Assembly: GCF_001422445.1 (NCBI RefSeq)
Contig: NZ_LMNA01000003.1
Location: 90,143 to 154,142, forward strand
Direction: 5' to 3'
DNA: 64,000 bases
From: Pseudorhodoferax sp. Leaf274
Lineage (GTDB): Bacteria; Pseudomonadota; Gammaproteobacteria; Burkholderiales; Burkholderiaceae_C
Shown here: piece after piece, positions 52,300 to 62,434 of the stretch
Numbering within the stretch: position 1 is the first letter of the stretch
Layout of the letters: each line of letters opens with the position of its first letter
Translations under genes and position numbers: made by a program
Notes under the pieces: generated by a model
Told to the model about the DNA's origin: nothing
Databases searched by the model: none
The model's input: only the letters and a program-made list of their open reading frames with translations

Positions 52300-55248
52300 A
52301 TGACCAAGACCTTGGTGATCGCCGAAAAGCCGTCGGTGGCGCAGGACATCGTGCGCGCACTCACCCCGGTGGCCGGCAAGTTCGACAAGCACGACGACCA
52401 TTTCGAGAGCGACGGCTACGTCGTGACCAGCGCGGTCGGCCACCTGGTGGAGATCCAGGCGCCCGAGCAGTACGACGTCAAGCGCGGCAAGTGGAGCTTC
52501 GCCCACCTGCCCGTGATCCCGCCGCACTTCGACCTGAAGCCCGTCGACAAGACCAAGTCGCGGCTCAACGCCGTCGTCAAGCAGGCCAAGCGCAAGGACG
52601 TCACGGCGCTCGTGAACGCCTGTGACGCGGGGCGCGAGGGCGAGCTGATCTTCCGCCTGATCGAGCAGTACGCAGGCGGCGCCAAGCCGCTGGGCAAGCC
52701 CATCAAGCGCCTGTGGCTGCAGTCCATGACGCCGCAGGCCATCCGCGACGGCTTCGACCGCCTGCGCAGCGAAGCGCAGATGCAGGGCCTGGCCGACGCC
52801 GCGCGCTCGCGCTCGGAGGCCGACTGGCTGGTCGGCATCAACGGCACGCGGGCCATGACGGCCTTCAACTCGCGCGACGGCGGCTTCTTCCTGACCACCG
52901 TGGGCCGCGTGCAGACGCCCACGCTGTCGGTGGTGGTCGAGCGCGAGGAGCAGATCCGCAAGTTCGTGAGCCGCGACTACTGGGAGATCCACGGCCTGTT
53001 CGACGCCCAGGCCGGCCAGTACGCCGGCAAGTACTTCGACCCGGCGTTCAAGAAGGCCGCCGCGCCCTTGCTGCCGAACGGCGAACCTGATCCCGAGCAG
53101 CGTGCCGACCGCGTCTGGAACGCCCGCGATGCCCAGGCGATCGCCGACGCCGCACGCGGCCAGCCGGCCACCGTCACCGAAGAGAGCAAGCCCACCACGC
53201 AGGCCAGCGGCCTGCTGTTCGACCTGACCTCGCTGCAGCGCGAGGCCAACAGCCGCTTCGGCTTCTCGGCCAAGACCACGCTGGCGCTGGCGCAGAGCCT
53301 GTACGAGCGCCACAAGGCCCTGACCTACCCGCGGACCGACTCGCGCGCGCTGCCCGAGGACTACCTGCCCGTGGTCAAGGACACCATGAAGATGCTGGCC
53401 GGCAGCGGCATGAAGCACCTGGCCCCGTTCGCCCAGCAGGCCATCGACGGCAACTACGTGAAGCCCAGCAAGCGCGTGTTCGACAACGCGAAGGTGTCGG
53501 ACCACTTCGCCATCATCCCCACGCTGCAGGCGCCCAGCGGCCTGTCCGATGCCGAGCAGCGGCTGTACGACTTCGTCGTGCGCCGCTTCCTGTCCGTGTT
53601 CTTCCCGAGCGCCGAATTCCAGGTCACGACGCGCATCAGCACGGTCGAGACGCCGGGCAGGAAGTACGCCTTCCGCTCCGACGGCAAGGTGCTGGTCAAG
53701 CCGGGCTGGATGGCCATCTACGGCAAGGAAGCCGAGGGCGAGGACGACGAGAAGGAAGGCGGCAAGCGCCTGGTGCCCGTGCAGCCCGGTGAGACGGTGC
53801 GCGTGGCATCGGCCGAGGCCAAGGGCCTGCGCACCCGCCCGCCGGCACGCTACAGCGAAGCCACGCTGCTGGGCGCCATGGAAGGCGCCGGCAAGCTCAT
53901 AGACGACGAGGAACTGCGCGAGGCCATGCAGGAAAAAGGCCTAGGCACCCCGGCCACGCGCGCGGCCATCATCGAAGGCCTGCTGGGCGAAAAATACATG
54001 CTGCGCGAAGGCCGCGAGCTGATCCCCACGGCCAAGGCCTTCCAGCTCATGACGCTGCTGCGCGGCCTGGGCGTGGAGGAGCTCTCCAAGGCCGAACTCA
54101 CGGGCGAGTGGGAATACAAGCTGGCCCAGATGGAGAAGGGCGCGCTGAGCCGCGACGCCTTCATGCGCGAGATCGCGCAGATGACCGAGCACATCGTCAA
54201 GAAGGCCAAGGAGTACGACCGCGACACCGTGCCGGGCGACTACGCCCAGCTGTCCGCGCCCTGCCCCAACTGCGCCGGCGTGGTGAAGGAGAACTACCGC
54301 CGCTATGCCTGCACTGGCCCCAAGGGCAGCGGCGACGGCGCCTGCGGCTTCTCGTTCACCAAGTCGCCCGCGGGGCGCACCTTCGAGATCGCCGAGGCCG
54401 AGGCCCTGGTGCGCGACAAGCACATCGGCCCGCTGGAGGGCTTCCGCTCCAAGGCCGGCTGGCCCTTCGTGGCCGAGATCCGCCTGGCCTTCAGCGAGGA
54501 CGACAAGAACTGGAAACTGGAATTCGACTTCGGCGACGACGACAAGGACCCGGCAGAGACCGGCGAGATCGTCGACTTCAGCGGCCAGCCCAACCTGGGG
54601 CCCTGCCCGAAGTGCGGCGCCGGCGTGTTCGAGTTCGGCAGCAACTACATCTGCGCGCATTCGGTGCCCACGCCCGAGCAGGCCCAGCCCACGTGCGACT
54701 TCAAGACCGGCAAGGTCATCCTGCAGCAACCGGTGGACGAGGCCCAGGTGCGCAAGCTGCTGGCCGAGGGCAAGACCGACCTGCTCGACAAGTTCGTGAG
54801 CATGCGCACGCGGCGCAGCTTCAAGGCCTTCCTGGCCTGGAACAAGGACGAGGGCAAGGTGACCTTCGAGTTCGAGCCGCGCGATTCGAAGTTCCCGCCG
54901 CGCAAGGGCGCAGCCTTTGCCGCCAAGAAGGCGGCGCCGGCCAAGAAGGCCGCGGCGGCGAAGAAGGCCCCGGCCACCAAGACGGCAGCCGCCAAGACAC
55001 CGCGCAAGGCCACGGCCGGCACGGGCCTCAAGCCCAGCGCCGCGTTGGCCGCGGTGATCGGCGATGCGCCCGTGCTGCGCACCGAGGCCACCAAGAAGCT
55101 GTGGGACTACATCAAGGCCAAGGGCCTGCAGGATCCCCAGGACAAGCGCAGCATCAAGGCAGACGCGGCCCTGCAGGCGGTGTTCGGCAAGCCCAGCGCC
55201 ACCATGTTCGAGCTGGCCGGCATCCTCGGCAAGCACCTGACCTCCTGA
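52300..55248 (+). CDS. topB: DNA topoisomerase III with C-terminal SWIB domain
   Basis: The 982-residue type IA topoisomerase has an N-terminal TOPRIM ([25 protein letters not shown]) and the active Tyr343 in [11 protein letters not shown]. Two zinc-finger-like regions follow near residues 650 and 770 (CPNC, CPKC). A Lys/Ala-rich tail of repeated AKKA units (about 873-909) leads to a SWIB/MDM2-type domain at about 910-982 ([25 protein letters not shown]). E. coli TopB, at about 650 residues, lacks these additions. The ATG at 52300 is spaced 12 or more bases from an AGAAGGA. Confidence 0.93.
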   Translation: MTKTLVIAEKPSVAQDIVRALTPVAGKFDKHDDHFESDGYVVTSAVGHLVEIQAPEQYDVKRGKWSFAHLPVIPPHFDLKPVDKTKSRLNAVVKQAKRKDVTALVNACDAGREGELIFRLIEQYAGGAKPLGKPIKRLWLQSMTPQAIRDGFDRLRSEAQMQGLADAARSRSEADWLVGINGTRAMTAFNSRDGGFFLTTVGRVQTPTLSVVVEREEQIRKFVSRDYWEIHGLFDAQAGQYAGKYFDPAFKKAAAPLLPNGEPDPEQRADRVWNARDAQAIADAARGQPATVTEESKPTTQASGLLFDLTSLQREANSRFGFSAKTTLALAQSLYERHKALTYPRTDSRALPEDYLPVVKDTMKMLAGSGMKHLAPFAQQAIDGNYVKPSKRVFDNAKVSDHFAIIPTLQAPSGLSDAEQRLYDFVVRRFLSVFFPSAEFQVTTRISTVETPGRKYAFRSDGKVLVKPGWMAIYGKEAEGEDDEKEGGKRLVPVQPGETVRVASAEAKGLRTRPPARYSEATLLGAMEGAGKLIDDEELREAMQEKGLGTPATRAAIIEGLLGEKYMLREGRELIPTAKAFQLMTLLRGLGVEELSKAELTGEWEYKLAQMEKGALSRDAFMREIAQMTEHIVKKAKEYDRDTVPGDYAQLSAPCPNCAGVVKENYRRYACTGPKGSGDGACGFSFTKSPAGRTFEIAEAEALVRDKHIGPLEGFRSKAGWPFVAEIRLAFSEDDKNWKLEFDFGDDDKDPAETGEIVDFSGQPNLGPCPKCGAGVFEFGSNYICAHSVPTPEQAQPTCDFKTGKVILQQPVDEAQVRKLLAEGKTDLLDKFVSMRTRRSFKAFLAWNKDEGKVTFEFEPRDSKFPPRKGAAFAAKKAAPAKKAAAAKKAPATKTAAAKTPRKATAGTGLKPSAALAAVIGDAPVLRTEATKKLWDYIKAKGLQDPQDKRSIKADAALQAVFGKPSATMFELAGILGKHLTS

Positions 55249-55262
55249 GCCTTGCGCGACGG

Positions 55263-55299
55263 GCGCAGGAGCGGCGACGCTCCTGCGCTTTTTTCTTTT
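55263..55299 (+). terminator. Intrinsic terminator after topB
   Basis: Perfect 10-base arms GCGCAGGAGC and GCTCCTGCGC enclose a GGCGAC loop, followed by TTTTTTCTTTT. It begins 15 bases after the topB stop and precedes the binding-protein gene. Confidence 0.92.
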
Positions 55300-55315
55300 G
55301 ACCTGGAGACACACC

Positions 55316-56296
55316 ATGCGCATCCCCTTTGCCCGCCGCAGCCTGCTCGCAGGCCTTGCCCTGTCCGTGCTGGCGCCGCTGGCCCATGCGGCCTGGCCCG
55401 AGAAGCCGATCCGCATGGTCGTGCCCTTCCCGCCCGGCCAGGCCTCGGACATCTTCGCGCGCGCCCTGGCCGAGCAACTCGGCAAGCGCCTGGGCCAGCC
55501 CATCGTCATCGACAACAAGGCCGGCGCGGGCAGCAACATCGGCACCGAGATGGTGGCGCGCGCCGCGCCGGATGGCTACACGCTGCTGGTCGCCGGCAGC
55601 GCCATGGCGGTGAACCAGACGCTGTACAGGAAGCTCGCCTACGACCCGGCCAAGGACCTGGCCGGCATCTCGCTGATCGCCAAGGTGCCGCTGGTGTTCC
55701 TGGCCACGCCGGCTTCCGGCATCAAGACCCTGCCGCAGATGGTGCAGCAGGCCAAGGCCGCGCCGGGCCGGCTCAACTACGCCAGCGCCGGCATCGGCGG
55801 CTCGCAGCACCTGTCGGGCGAGATGCTCAAGGCCCAGGCCGGCGTGTTCATCACCCACATCCCCTACCGCGGCAGCGGCCCGGCCCAGGCCGACTTCCTG
55901 GGCAACCAGGTGCCGCTGATGGTCGACTCGGTCACCGCGGCGCTGGCCAACATCCAGGCCGGGCGCGCCGTGCCGCTGGCCGTGACCTCGGCCACGCGCT
56001 CCAGCCAGTTGCCGGACGTGCCGGCCGTGCGCGAGAGCGGCGTCGCCGGGCTCAAGGACTTCGAAGCCGTGGGCTGGCTCGGCCTGATGGCGCCCAAGGG
56101 CACGCCGGCCGAGATCGTGGAGCGGCTCAACCAGGAGGTCGTCGAGATCCTGCGCAGCGATGCCATGGTGAAGTTCATCCGCGACCGCGGCTCCGAGGCG
56201 GCGCCCACCACGGGCCCGGAATTCGACCGCTTCATCGCGAGCGAGATCGCCAAGTGGGGCGTGGCCGTGAAGGCCTCGGGCGCCACGGCCGACTGA
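55316..56296 (+). CDS. Bug-type tripartite tricarboxylate transporter substrate-binding protein
   Basis: The 326-residue periplasmic protein has a signal peptide (about 1-25, with RRSLLAGL and cleavage after AHA) and a TctC/Bug fold: [30 protein letters not shown] and [10 protein letters not shown]. Bug proteins bind carboxylates or amides and are greatly expanded in Comamonadaceae. No TctA/TctB membrane genes are nearby, so it is an orphan. A CTGGAG ribosome site precedes ATG 55316. Confidence 0.92.
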   Translation: MRIPFARRSLLAGLALSVLAPLAHAAWPEKPIRMVVPFPPGQASDIFARALAEQLGKRLGQPIVIDNKAGAGSNIGTEMVARAAPDGYTLLVAGSAMAVNQTLYRKLAYDPAKDLAGISLIAKVPLVFLATPASGIKTLPQMVQQAKAAPGRLNYASAGIGGSQHLSGEMLKAQAGVFITHIPYRGSGPAQADFLGNQVPLMVDSVTAALANIQAGRAVPLAVTSATRSSQLPDVPAVRESGVAGLKDFEAVGWLGLMAPKGTPAEIVERLNQEVVEILRSDAMVKFIRDRGSEAAPTTGPEFDRFIASEIAKWGVAVKASGATAD

Positions 56297-56387
56297 CCCG
56301 GACCAGGCCGGGCCGGGCGCGCGGCGGCGTCGTCCACCGCGGGCACCATGGCCCCGAGGCACCCGGGGCGCCTTCGATAATGCGCCC

Positions 56388-57308
56388 ATGGACAGACTGA
56401 AACAGCTGGAGTCGTTCGTGTCCGTGGCTGCGCGCGGCAGCCTGACGGCAGCGGCCAAGGCCGAGGGCGTGGCGCCGGCCATCATGGGGCGCCGGCTCGA
56501 CGCGCTGGAGGAGCGGCTGGGCGTGCGCCTGCTGGTGCGCACCACGCGGCGCATCTCGCTGACCTACGAGGGCACGGCCTTCCTGGAGGACTGCCAGCGC
56601 CTGCTGGTCGAGCTGGCCAATGCCGAGGCCAGCGTCGGGGCCGGCGGCGTCAAGGCCAGCGGCCACCTGCGCGTGACGGCGCCGGCCGGTTTCGGCCGCC
56701 GGCATGTGGCGCCGCTGGTGCCGCGCTTCCACGAACTGCACCCCGAAGTGACGATCTCGCTGAACCTCAGCGACCGCGTGGTCGACCTGCCGGGCGAGAG
56801 CTTCGACTGCGCGGTGCGCGTGGGCGACCTGCCCGATTCCTCGCTCGTCAGCATCCGGCTGGCCGACAACCGGCGCCGTTGCGTGGCGACCAGGGAGTTC
56901 CTGCGTCGCCACGGCACGCCGCGCCACCCGTCGGACCTGCCGCGCTTCGCCTGCCTGACCTTGTCCAGTGACGCCTCGCAGACGCGCGGCTGGGCCTTCG
57001 TGATCCCTGGCGCGGGCGATGCGCGCGAGGTCGTGCACCTCAAGCCCGGCGGCCCGCTGGACTGCTCGGACGGGCAGGTGCTGCACGACTGGTGCCTGGC
57101 CGGCTATGGCATCGCCTGGCGCAGCACCTGGGAGGTGGAGGCCGAGATCGCGGCCGGCCTGCTGGTGCCCGTGCTCGACGATTTCGCCGCGCCGCCCAAC
57201 GGCATCTATGCCGTGTTCCCGCAGCGCAAGCACCTGCCGCTGCGGGTGCGGCTGTGGCTGGACTTCCTGAAGGCGCAGTACGCGCAGCCGGGGTTCTGGG
57301 GCCTGTGA
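56388..57308 (+). CDS. LysR family transcriptional regulator
   Basis: The 306-residue protein has an N-terminal winged helix (residues 1-60, MDRLKQLESFVSVAARGSLTA start, RRLDALEERLGVRLLVRTTR) and a substrate-binding domain. It follows the Bug-type gene in the same direction by 91 bases and may control it, although LysR genes are more often divergent from their targets. The ligand is unknown. Confidence 0.93.
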   Translation: MDRLKQLESFVSVAARGSLTAAAKAEGVAPAIMGRRLDALEERLGVRLLVRTTRRISLTYEGTAFLEDCQRLLVELANAEASVGAGGVKASGHLRVTAPAGFGRRHVAPLVPRFHELHPEVTISLNLSDRVVDLPGESFDCAVRVGDLPDSSLVSIRLADNRRRCVATREFLRRHGTPRHPSDLPRFACLTLSSDASQTRGWAFVIPGAGDAREVVHLKPGGPLDCSDGQVLHDWCLAGYGIAWRSTWEVEAEIAAGLLVPVLDDFAAPPNGIYAVFPQRKHLPLRVRLWLDFLKAQYAQPGFWGL

Positions 57309-57327
57309 CGGCGCGCGCGTTCCGGTT

Positions 57328-57681
57328 TCAGTACACGTCGCGGCGGTAGCGGCCGCCGGCCGCCAGCTGCTCCAGCAGCGCATCGCCCAAGGCGCGGCGC
57401 AGCGCGGTGTCCACGCCCTGCGGCATGCCCTTGCGCTGGCCGCAGACGTACACGGCGGCGCCGCGGCCCACCCAGTCGCGCAGCAGCGCGCCGTGCAGGC
57501 CCAGCAGGTCCTGCACGTGGTGCGCCGGCGCATCCGCGTCGCGCGAGAAGGCCCGGTCCAGCCGCTGCAGCACGCCGTTGGCCAGCCAGTCCTGCAGCGG
57601 CGCGTCGTACAGCGCATCGCTGCGCCGCGTGCGCTCGCCGAACAGCAGCCAGGCCAGTTGGCGCAGCCAGAACGCGCGCAT
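57328..57681 (-). pseudogene. C-terminal fragment of a flavodoxin/FNR-type reductase
   Basis: The 117 codons match only the end of sulfite-reductase-flavoprotein-like enzymes: FGERTRRSD, DRAFSRD, AAVYVCGQRKGM and the terminal GRYRRDVY that contacts NADPH. The FMN and FAD domains that make up most of such proteins are missing. An ATG is present at 57681, and the fragment lies in the same frame as the upstream beta-propeller gene, separated by its stop codon and four codons. It is probably left from a deletion, though expression of the stub is possible. Confidence 0.75.
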
Positions 57682-57693
57682 GTCAGCCCGCCA

Positions 57694-58833
57694 TCAGAAC
57701 GCGATGCGCACCACGCTCTCGTTGCTGCCCTTGGCATCGTCGCGGCCGTTCTTCACGGTCACGTAGAGCACGTTGTTGCGGCTGTCCAGCGCCAGGCTGT
57801 TGGGGTGCGAAGGCAGCGCGATGGTCTGCAGCAGCTTGTGGCTGGCGGTGTCGAACACGCTGACGCTGCCGCCACCGCGGTTGCTCACGTACAGGCGCTG
57901 GCGCGGTGCGTCCAGCAGCGGCGCGATCGGGCCGTCGCCGGTGGGCAGGCTGGCCGTGATGCGGGCCGTCGCAGGGTCGAGCACGACGACGCGGTTGCCC
58001 GGCGTGGGCGTGAAGCCGGGCTCGGCCTTCTGGCGCCTTTCGCTGATGCTGGCCAGGCCCTGGTCGGTGGCGAACAGGCGCTTGCCTTGCGCGTCGTAGG
58101 CCAGGTTCAGCATCTGGTCGGCACCAGGGGTGTGGCTCCTGGCGATCGCCAGCGTGCGCGTGTCGACCTCGTGCAGGCGGCCGCGCAGGTTGGAGACGAA
58201 CAGCCGGTTGTTGGCCGCGTCCAGCGCGATGCCGGTGGCGATGGCGCCGAAGCCCGGGATCACCTTCTCCAGTGCCAACGTGCGCGTGTTCATGACGTAC
58301 AGCGCGCTGCCGTCCGCGCCCAGGCCCGGCGCGTAGAGGCGGCCGTTGGCCGGGTCGAGCACGAGCTCGCGCAGGTGGTGCGGGAACTTCTCCTTGCCGT
58401 CCGCGCCCTTGGCCTTGGCCATCAACGGCACGGTCTTGACGACCTGGTTGGTGGCGGTGTCGACCACGGTGACGGAGCCCTCGGTGGTGTTGCCCACGTA
58501 GAGCCGGTTGGCGGCGTCGTCCAGCGCCACGCCGAAGCCGCGCAGCGGCAGCTGGATCTCTGCCTGCACGGCCAGCGTCTTCGGGTCCAGGCGCAGCACC
58601 TTGCTCGGGCCGGCGCCGTCGCCAAAGCCGCCGGACGAGGCCACGAACAAGGCGTTCTGGCGCGCCGAGTAGGCCAGCTCGTAGAGCGAGGGCGCCACGG
58701 CCGCGCGCTGGATCTGCGCGGCCTGCACGGCCTGGTAGGGCGCGCTCTGCGTGACTACTGGCGCCGAGGTGCCGCAGGCCGTGATGGTCGCGGCGGCCAG
58801 CACGGCCAGGGAGAAGGAAAGGATGGATTTCAT
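57694..58833 (-). CDS. YncE-like beta-propeller lipoprotein
   Basis: The 379-residue protein has a lipobox ITAC (Cys20) and repeated blades with NRLYVGNTTEGSVTVVDT, NRLFVSNLRG and RLYVSNRGGGSVSVFDT, which match the YncE/YVTN beta-propeller family. E. coli YncE is a periplasmic, iron-repressed protein; the iron locus around this gene agrees with such a role. It lies between the DUF2271 remnant and the reductase fragment. Confidence 0.88.
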   Translation of the reverse strand: MKSILSFSLAVLAAATITACGTSAPVVTQSAPYQAVQAAQIQRAAVAPSLYELAYSARQNALFVASSGGFGDGAGPSKVLRLDPKTLAVQAEIQLPLRGFGVALDDAANRLYVGNTTEGSVTVVDTATNQVVKTVPLMAKAKGADGKEKFPHHLRELVLDPANGRLYAPGLGADGSALYVMNTRTLALEKVIPGFGAIATGIALDAANNRLFVSNLRGRLHEVDTRTLAIARSHTPGADQMLNLAYDAQGKRLFATDQGLASISERRQKAEPGFTPTPGNRVVVLDPATARITASLPTGDGPIAPLLDAPRQRLYVSNRGGGSVSVFDTASHKLLQTIALPSHPNSLALDSRNNVLYVTVKNGRDDAKGSNESVVRIAF

Positions 58834-58868
58834 GGTGTGTGTTCCGTGTGTGGTGGATCAAGGCGCGG

Positions 58869-59127
58869 TCAAGGGGCGATGGAGACGCTGACCTTGGCGA
58901 GCTCCCTTGCTGCCCTGTGCATCGGCCCTCTGGGCGCCGCCGCCCCAGGCGAAGGGCACGCGCAACAACTCGCGCCCGCCCTTCTCGCGCGCGACCTCGA
59001 TGGCCAACTGGTAGGTGCCTGCCGGCCGGGTGAGCTGCAGCGTCAGCGTGGCCGCGGCCGCCGGCCCGGTGGCCAGCGTCATGGCCGCGCCGGCGAGCCA
59101 GGCGTTGCGTGCTGCGGTGGGTGCCAT
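58869..59127 (-). pseudogene. DUF2271 gene, internally shortened and frameshifted
   Basis: A signal peptide (about residues 1-26, ending AAAA) is followed almost at once by PAGTYQLAIEVAREKGGREL, which is normally near the C-terminus of DUF2271 proteins (usually about 160-170 residues). The middle is therefore missing. After LRVPFAWGG the frame fails near AAGGGAGC (58901-58909). Dropping one G restores a DUF2271-like end, KELAKVSVSIAP, and a stop at 58869-58871. Without the correction the frame runs to 58858. DUF2271 genes usually sit beside PepSY and flavoreductase genes in iron loci. Confidence 0.65.
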
Positions 59128-59135
59128 GGTGGGGC

Positions 59136-59675
59136 TCAGTCGTTGTCGGCGCGCTGCTCGCGTGGGCGCTGCGGGTCGGCCTTGGAGACGACGCCGTCGC
59201 CATTGGTGTCCAGGCCCGTGAAGGTCTTGTCGGCAATCGCCTGGTCTTCGGCCCAGGTGAACTTGCCGTCGCGCGCGCGGTTGACGATGCCAAAGCGCGT
59301 GTGCGCCTGCTTGATGTTGTTCTCGTAGGCGGCATCGGGCTGGCGGCCTTGGTCGAAGTACTGGCGCTTGAGCCGGCCTTCGAACTCGGCCACGTATTCG
59401 GCCTCGCTCAGCACGCCGTCGCCGTTGGTGTCGGCGGCCTTGAAGCGCTGCAGGCGGATGGCGTCGAACTCGGCGCGCGTGACCTGGCCGTCGCGGTTGG
59501 CGTCGTAGCTGCCCAGGAAGGCGTCCAGGCCGTGGCCGCCGGCAGGGCGGGCCGGCTGGTTCTGGGCCGCAGCCACCGACGTGGGCGCAGCGTTGCCGCT
59601 GGGCCCGCCGGCGCAGGCCGACAGCAGGGCAGTGGCGGCCAGGGCCGCGAGCAGGGATGTGGTGCGTGTTGTCAT
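59136..59675 (-). CDS. EF-hand lipoprotein
   Basis: The 179-residue protein has a lipobox LLSAC (Cys21). Three well-formed calcium loops are visible: DANRDGQVTRAEF (58-70), DTNGDGVLSEAEY (82-94) and DTNGDGVVSKAD near residue 156; a degenerate fourth lies near 131-145. It probably binds calcium in the envelope. It follows the TonB receptor gene by 35 bases and precedes the DUF2271 remnant by eight, so the cluster reads as one operon. Confidence 0.9.
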   Translation of the reverse strand: MTTRTTSLLAALAATALLSACAGGPSGNAAPTSVAAAQNQPARPAGGHGLDAFLGSYDANRDGQVTRAEFDAIRLQRFKAADTNGDGVLSEAEYVAEFEGRLKRQYFDQGRQPDAAYENNIKQAHTRFGIVNRARDGKFTWAEDQAIADKTFTGLDTNGDGVVSKADPQRPREQRADND

Positions 59676-59710
59676 GGGTGGTTCTCCGGTGGGTGGATGG
59701 GCGGGAGGAA

Positions 59711-62323
59711 TCAGAAGTCCACGTTCAGGTTGACCGCCACAGTGCGGCCCGGCGCGGTGGACACCTCGATCTGCTGGCGGTCCTGCGGCAGCGCCGGCTG
59801 CAGGCTGCGCGTGTTGCTGTAGGCCCAGTAGCGCTTGTCGGTCAGGTTGAAGATGCCGGCGTTGACGCGCACGTTCTTGTTGATGCGCCAGTAGCCGGCG
59901 ATGTCGAAGCGCGCGAAGCCCGGCACCCGGAACAGCGTGACCGTCGAGTCGGTCAGCTCTGCGCCAGGGTTGTTGGTGAAGGACTGGCGGTTGGTGGCGA
60001 TGGCCTGCTTGCCGCGCACGAAGGTGCCCGTCAGGTTCAGGCCCCAGGCCCTCTCGGGTGCCTCGTAGCCGATGCCGACGATGGCCTTGCCCGGCTGCAC
60101 CGTGTCCAGCGGCACGTCCTTGTCGCCTGCATAGCTCGACTTGGCGCTGCCCTTGCTGTAGCCCAGCGCCCAGGTGCTGTACAGGCCACGCGCGGCCGGC
60201 GTCCAGGTGCCATGGTCCAGCCGCACGCTGAGTTCGGTGCCGTAGATGTGGGCCTCGTCGCGGTTGCTGGCCTGGTACAGGATGGAGAGGTTGTCCTGGA
60301 TGTCGACGAACTTCTCGGGGTTGTTGGCGCGCGTGTAGCGTGTGTAGGAGATGAAGTCGTCGTACTGGGTGTAGAAGACCGAACCGGCGAACGTGACGCC
60401 CGGCACCGGCGAGCCCTTCAGGCCGACGTCGAAGGCGTTGCTGGTTTCCTTCTTGAGGTTGCGGTCGCCGAGCAGCGCATAGCTGCCGCCGCCGCTGTTC
60501 CAATAGCCGAAGATCTCGCTGTTGGTGGGCGCGCGGCCGCTGCGCTTGTATTGCGCGTAAGCCGTGAGGCCCGGCGTCACGTCGTAGAGCAGCGCCAGGC
60601 TGGGGCTCACGATGGTGGTCGCCGGCGCCTTGCCGTACATCTCTTCCAGTTCTTCCTGCGTGATGCGGTTGTTGCCGAAGCTGCCGGTGTTGCGGATGCG
60701 GGGGTCGACGCGGTCCACCCGCAGGCCCGGCACCACCGCCAGGCGGCGGCCGCCGACCTGGAAGTCGATGGTGTCCTGGATGAACACGCCTGCGCGCTGC
60801 GTGACCGTGTCGGGGAAGGGCTGGCCGGCTGCGTTCGCTGCGGTGGACGTGAACGGGTGCTCGTTGCTGCTGCGCGAGTAGTTCACGCCGAACTTGATGG
60901 CGTGGTTGGCGATGCGCTTGTCGGCCACGCTGGAGAAGCCCGCCTGTTGCGTGGTGTTCTGCGAGACCTCGCGGATGAGCGCGCCGGTGGCCAGCGTCAC
61001 GGTGTCCGTGAGGTCGTCCATGTCGGTGTTCTGCACGAAGACGCGGGTGTTGACCTGGTCGAACGGGCCGCCGGCACCTGGCGTCCAGGTGTGGGCAGCG
61101 GACAGGGTGTCGCGCCTGGTGCGCGAATCCTGCCGCGACAGGCCGGTGATGGCCGTGGCGGCGCTGTTCCAGCTGTCGAAGGTCGAGTCGTTCTGCTTGC
61201 GGTAGAGGTCGGCCGACAGCTCGAACTTGTGCTGCGGGTTCACGCGCAGCACGCCCTTGAGCAGCAGCGCATCGGAATGCCAATCCTCCGGGGCTGCGCG
61301 GACGGTGTCGCTGTCGCTGTTCGGCCTGGTTTCCTTGCCGTCGCGGCGCGAGTAGGCCAGCAGCACGCCGAGGTCGCCCTGCTGGCCGGCCAGCGTGAGG
61401 CCTTTGGCCCAGGCGCTGTCGGCCTCGCTGAAGCCGAGTCTGGCGCCGGCGTAGAACGGCTTGTCGGCGTGCACGTAGTCCTCGGGCGACTTGCTGCGAA
61501 AGCTGACCGCGCCGCCAATGCCGCCGGCCGTGCGCTGCGAATTGGTGGTGCCCGACTGGATGTCGACCGACGAGTACAGGTAGGGGTCGATGAAGTCGCG
61601 GCCCATGCCGAAGGTGCCATCTTCCGAGCGCGCGGTCATTGGCGCGCGGCCGACGGCGTCGGGCATCTCGATGCCGTCCACGTCCAGGCCGATGCGGTTG
61701 CCCTCGACGCCGCGGATGTTGTAGCCCGTGGTGCCGCTGCGGTCGTAGCGGCTGGCGCCGCGCGTGGCGCCCTGCACGGTGCCTGGGGCTTCGACGAGCG
61801 GCTGGTAGCGGATCACGTCGGCGATGCTGTTGCCGCCGGTGCGTTCGACATCGTCCTGCGTCAGCACGGTGCGGGTGCCGGCCTCCCGGCGCACGGCCTC
61901 GGCGGTGACCTTGACCTCGGGCAGCACGACCTGCGAGGCCGCGGCAACCGCTTGCGGTGCATTGGCGGCCTGGCGCAGCACCCAGATGCCGCGGCTGCGC
62001 TCCTGCACCTGCAGGCCGGTGCCGGCCAGCAGATGCGCGAAGCCGTCGCGCACGCTGAAGCGGCCATCCAGCGCCTGGCTGCGACGGCCGGCCACCAGCG
62101 TGGCGTCGAGCTGCACCGACACGCCTGCGCTGGCGGCGAACCGGGCCAGTGCTTCGCCGAGCGGGCCGGCCGGCACGCTGTAGTCGGCCACGGGAACGGC
62201 GTCCTGGGCCTGGGCGGCGGGCGGGCAGGTGGTGGCCAGGGCCATGGCCAGCAAGGCCTGGCGCGCGGCCTGTGCGAGCGGCGAGGCCGGGGCGCGCACG
62301 GTAGCGCGGAGATGTCGGTGCAT
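59711..62323 (-). CDS. TonB-dependent receptor with STN domain, heme/siderophore type
   Basis: The 870-residue outer-membrane receptor has a signal peptide (about 1-40), an STN domain (about 45-115; VPAGPLGEALARFAASAG), a plug domain (VLTQDDVERTGGNSIADVI, GYNIRGVEGNRIGLDVDGIE) and a beta-barrel ending in aromatic Phe (VAVNLNVDF). The plug style resembles hemoglobin/heme receptors. The STN domain normally signals to an anti-sigma/sigma pair (FecR/FecI). Here only a FecI-like stub lies upstream and no FecR gene was found. AAAGGAAAG precedes ATG 62323. Confidence 0.92.
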   Translation of the reverse strand: MHRHLRATVRAPASPLAQAARQALLAMALATTCPPAAQAQDAVPVADYSVPAGPLGEALARFAASAGVSVQLDATLVAGRRSQALDGRFSVRDGFAHLLAGTGLQVQERSRGIWVLRQAANAPQAVAAASQVVLPEVKVTAEAVRREAGTRTVLTQDDVERTGGNSIADVIRYQPLVEAPGTVQGATRGASRYDRSGTTGYNIRGVEGNRIGLDVDGIEMPDAVGRAPMTARSEDGTFGMGRDFIDPYLYSSVDIQSGTTNSQRTAGGIGGAVSFRSKSPEDYVHADKPFYAGARLGFSEADSAWAKGLTLAGQQGDLGVLLAYSRRDGKETRPNSDSDTVRAAPEDWHSDALLLKGVLRVNPQHKFELSADLYRKQNDSTFDSWNSAATAITGLSRQDSRTRRDTLSAAHTWTPGAGGPFDQVNTRVFVQNTDMDDLTDTVTLATGALIREVSQNTTQQAGFSSVADKRIANHAIKFGVNYSRSSNEHPFTSTAANAAGQPFPDTVTQRAGVFIQDTIDFQVGGRRLAVVPGLRVDRVDPRIRNTGSFGNNRITQEELEEMYGKAPATTIVSPSLALLYDVTPGLTAYAQYKRSGRAPTNSEIFGYWNSGGGSYALLGDRNLKKETSNAFDVGLKGSPVPGVTFAGSVFYTQYDDFISYTRYTRANNPEKFVDIQDNLSILYQASNRDEAHIYGTELSVRLDHGTWTPAARGLYSTWALGYSKGSAKSSYAGDKDVPLDTVQPGKAIVGIGYEAPERAWGLNLTGTFVRGKQAIATNRQSFTNNPGAELTDSTVTLFRVPGFARFDIAGYWRINKNVRVNAGIFNLTDKRYWAYSNTRSLQPALPQDRQQIEVSTAPGRTVAVNLNVDF

Positions 62324-62434
62324 GCGGAGCTTTCCTTTGAACGGAGTGCGTGGCTGGCTCCGCACGGCGCGGGAAAGCTGGCTCTGGGTGCCATGGCACG
62401 CGAGATGAAAAGAACAACCGCGTGCCGCAAAAAA

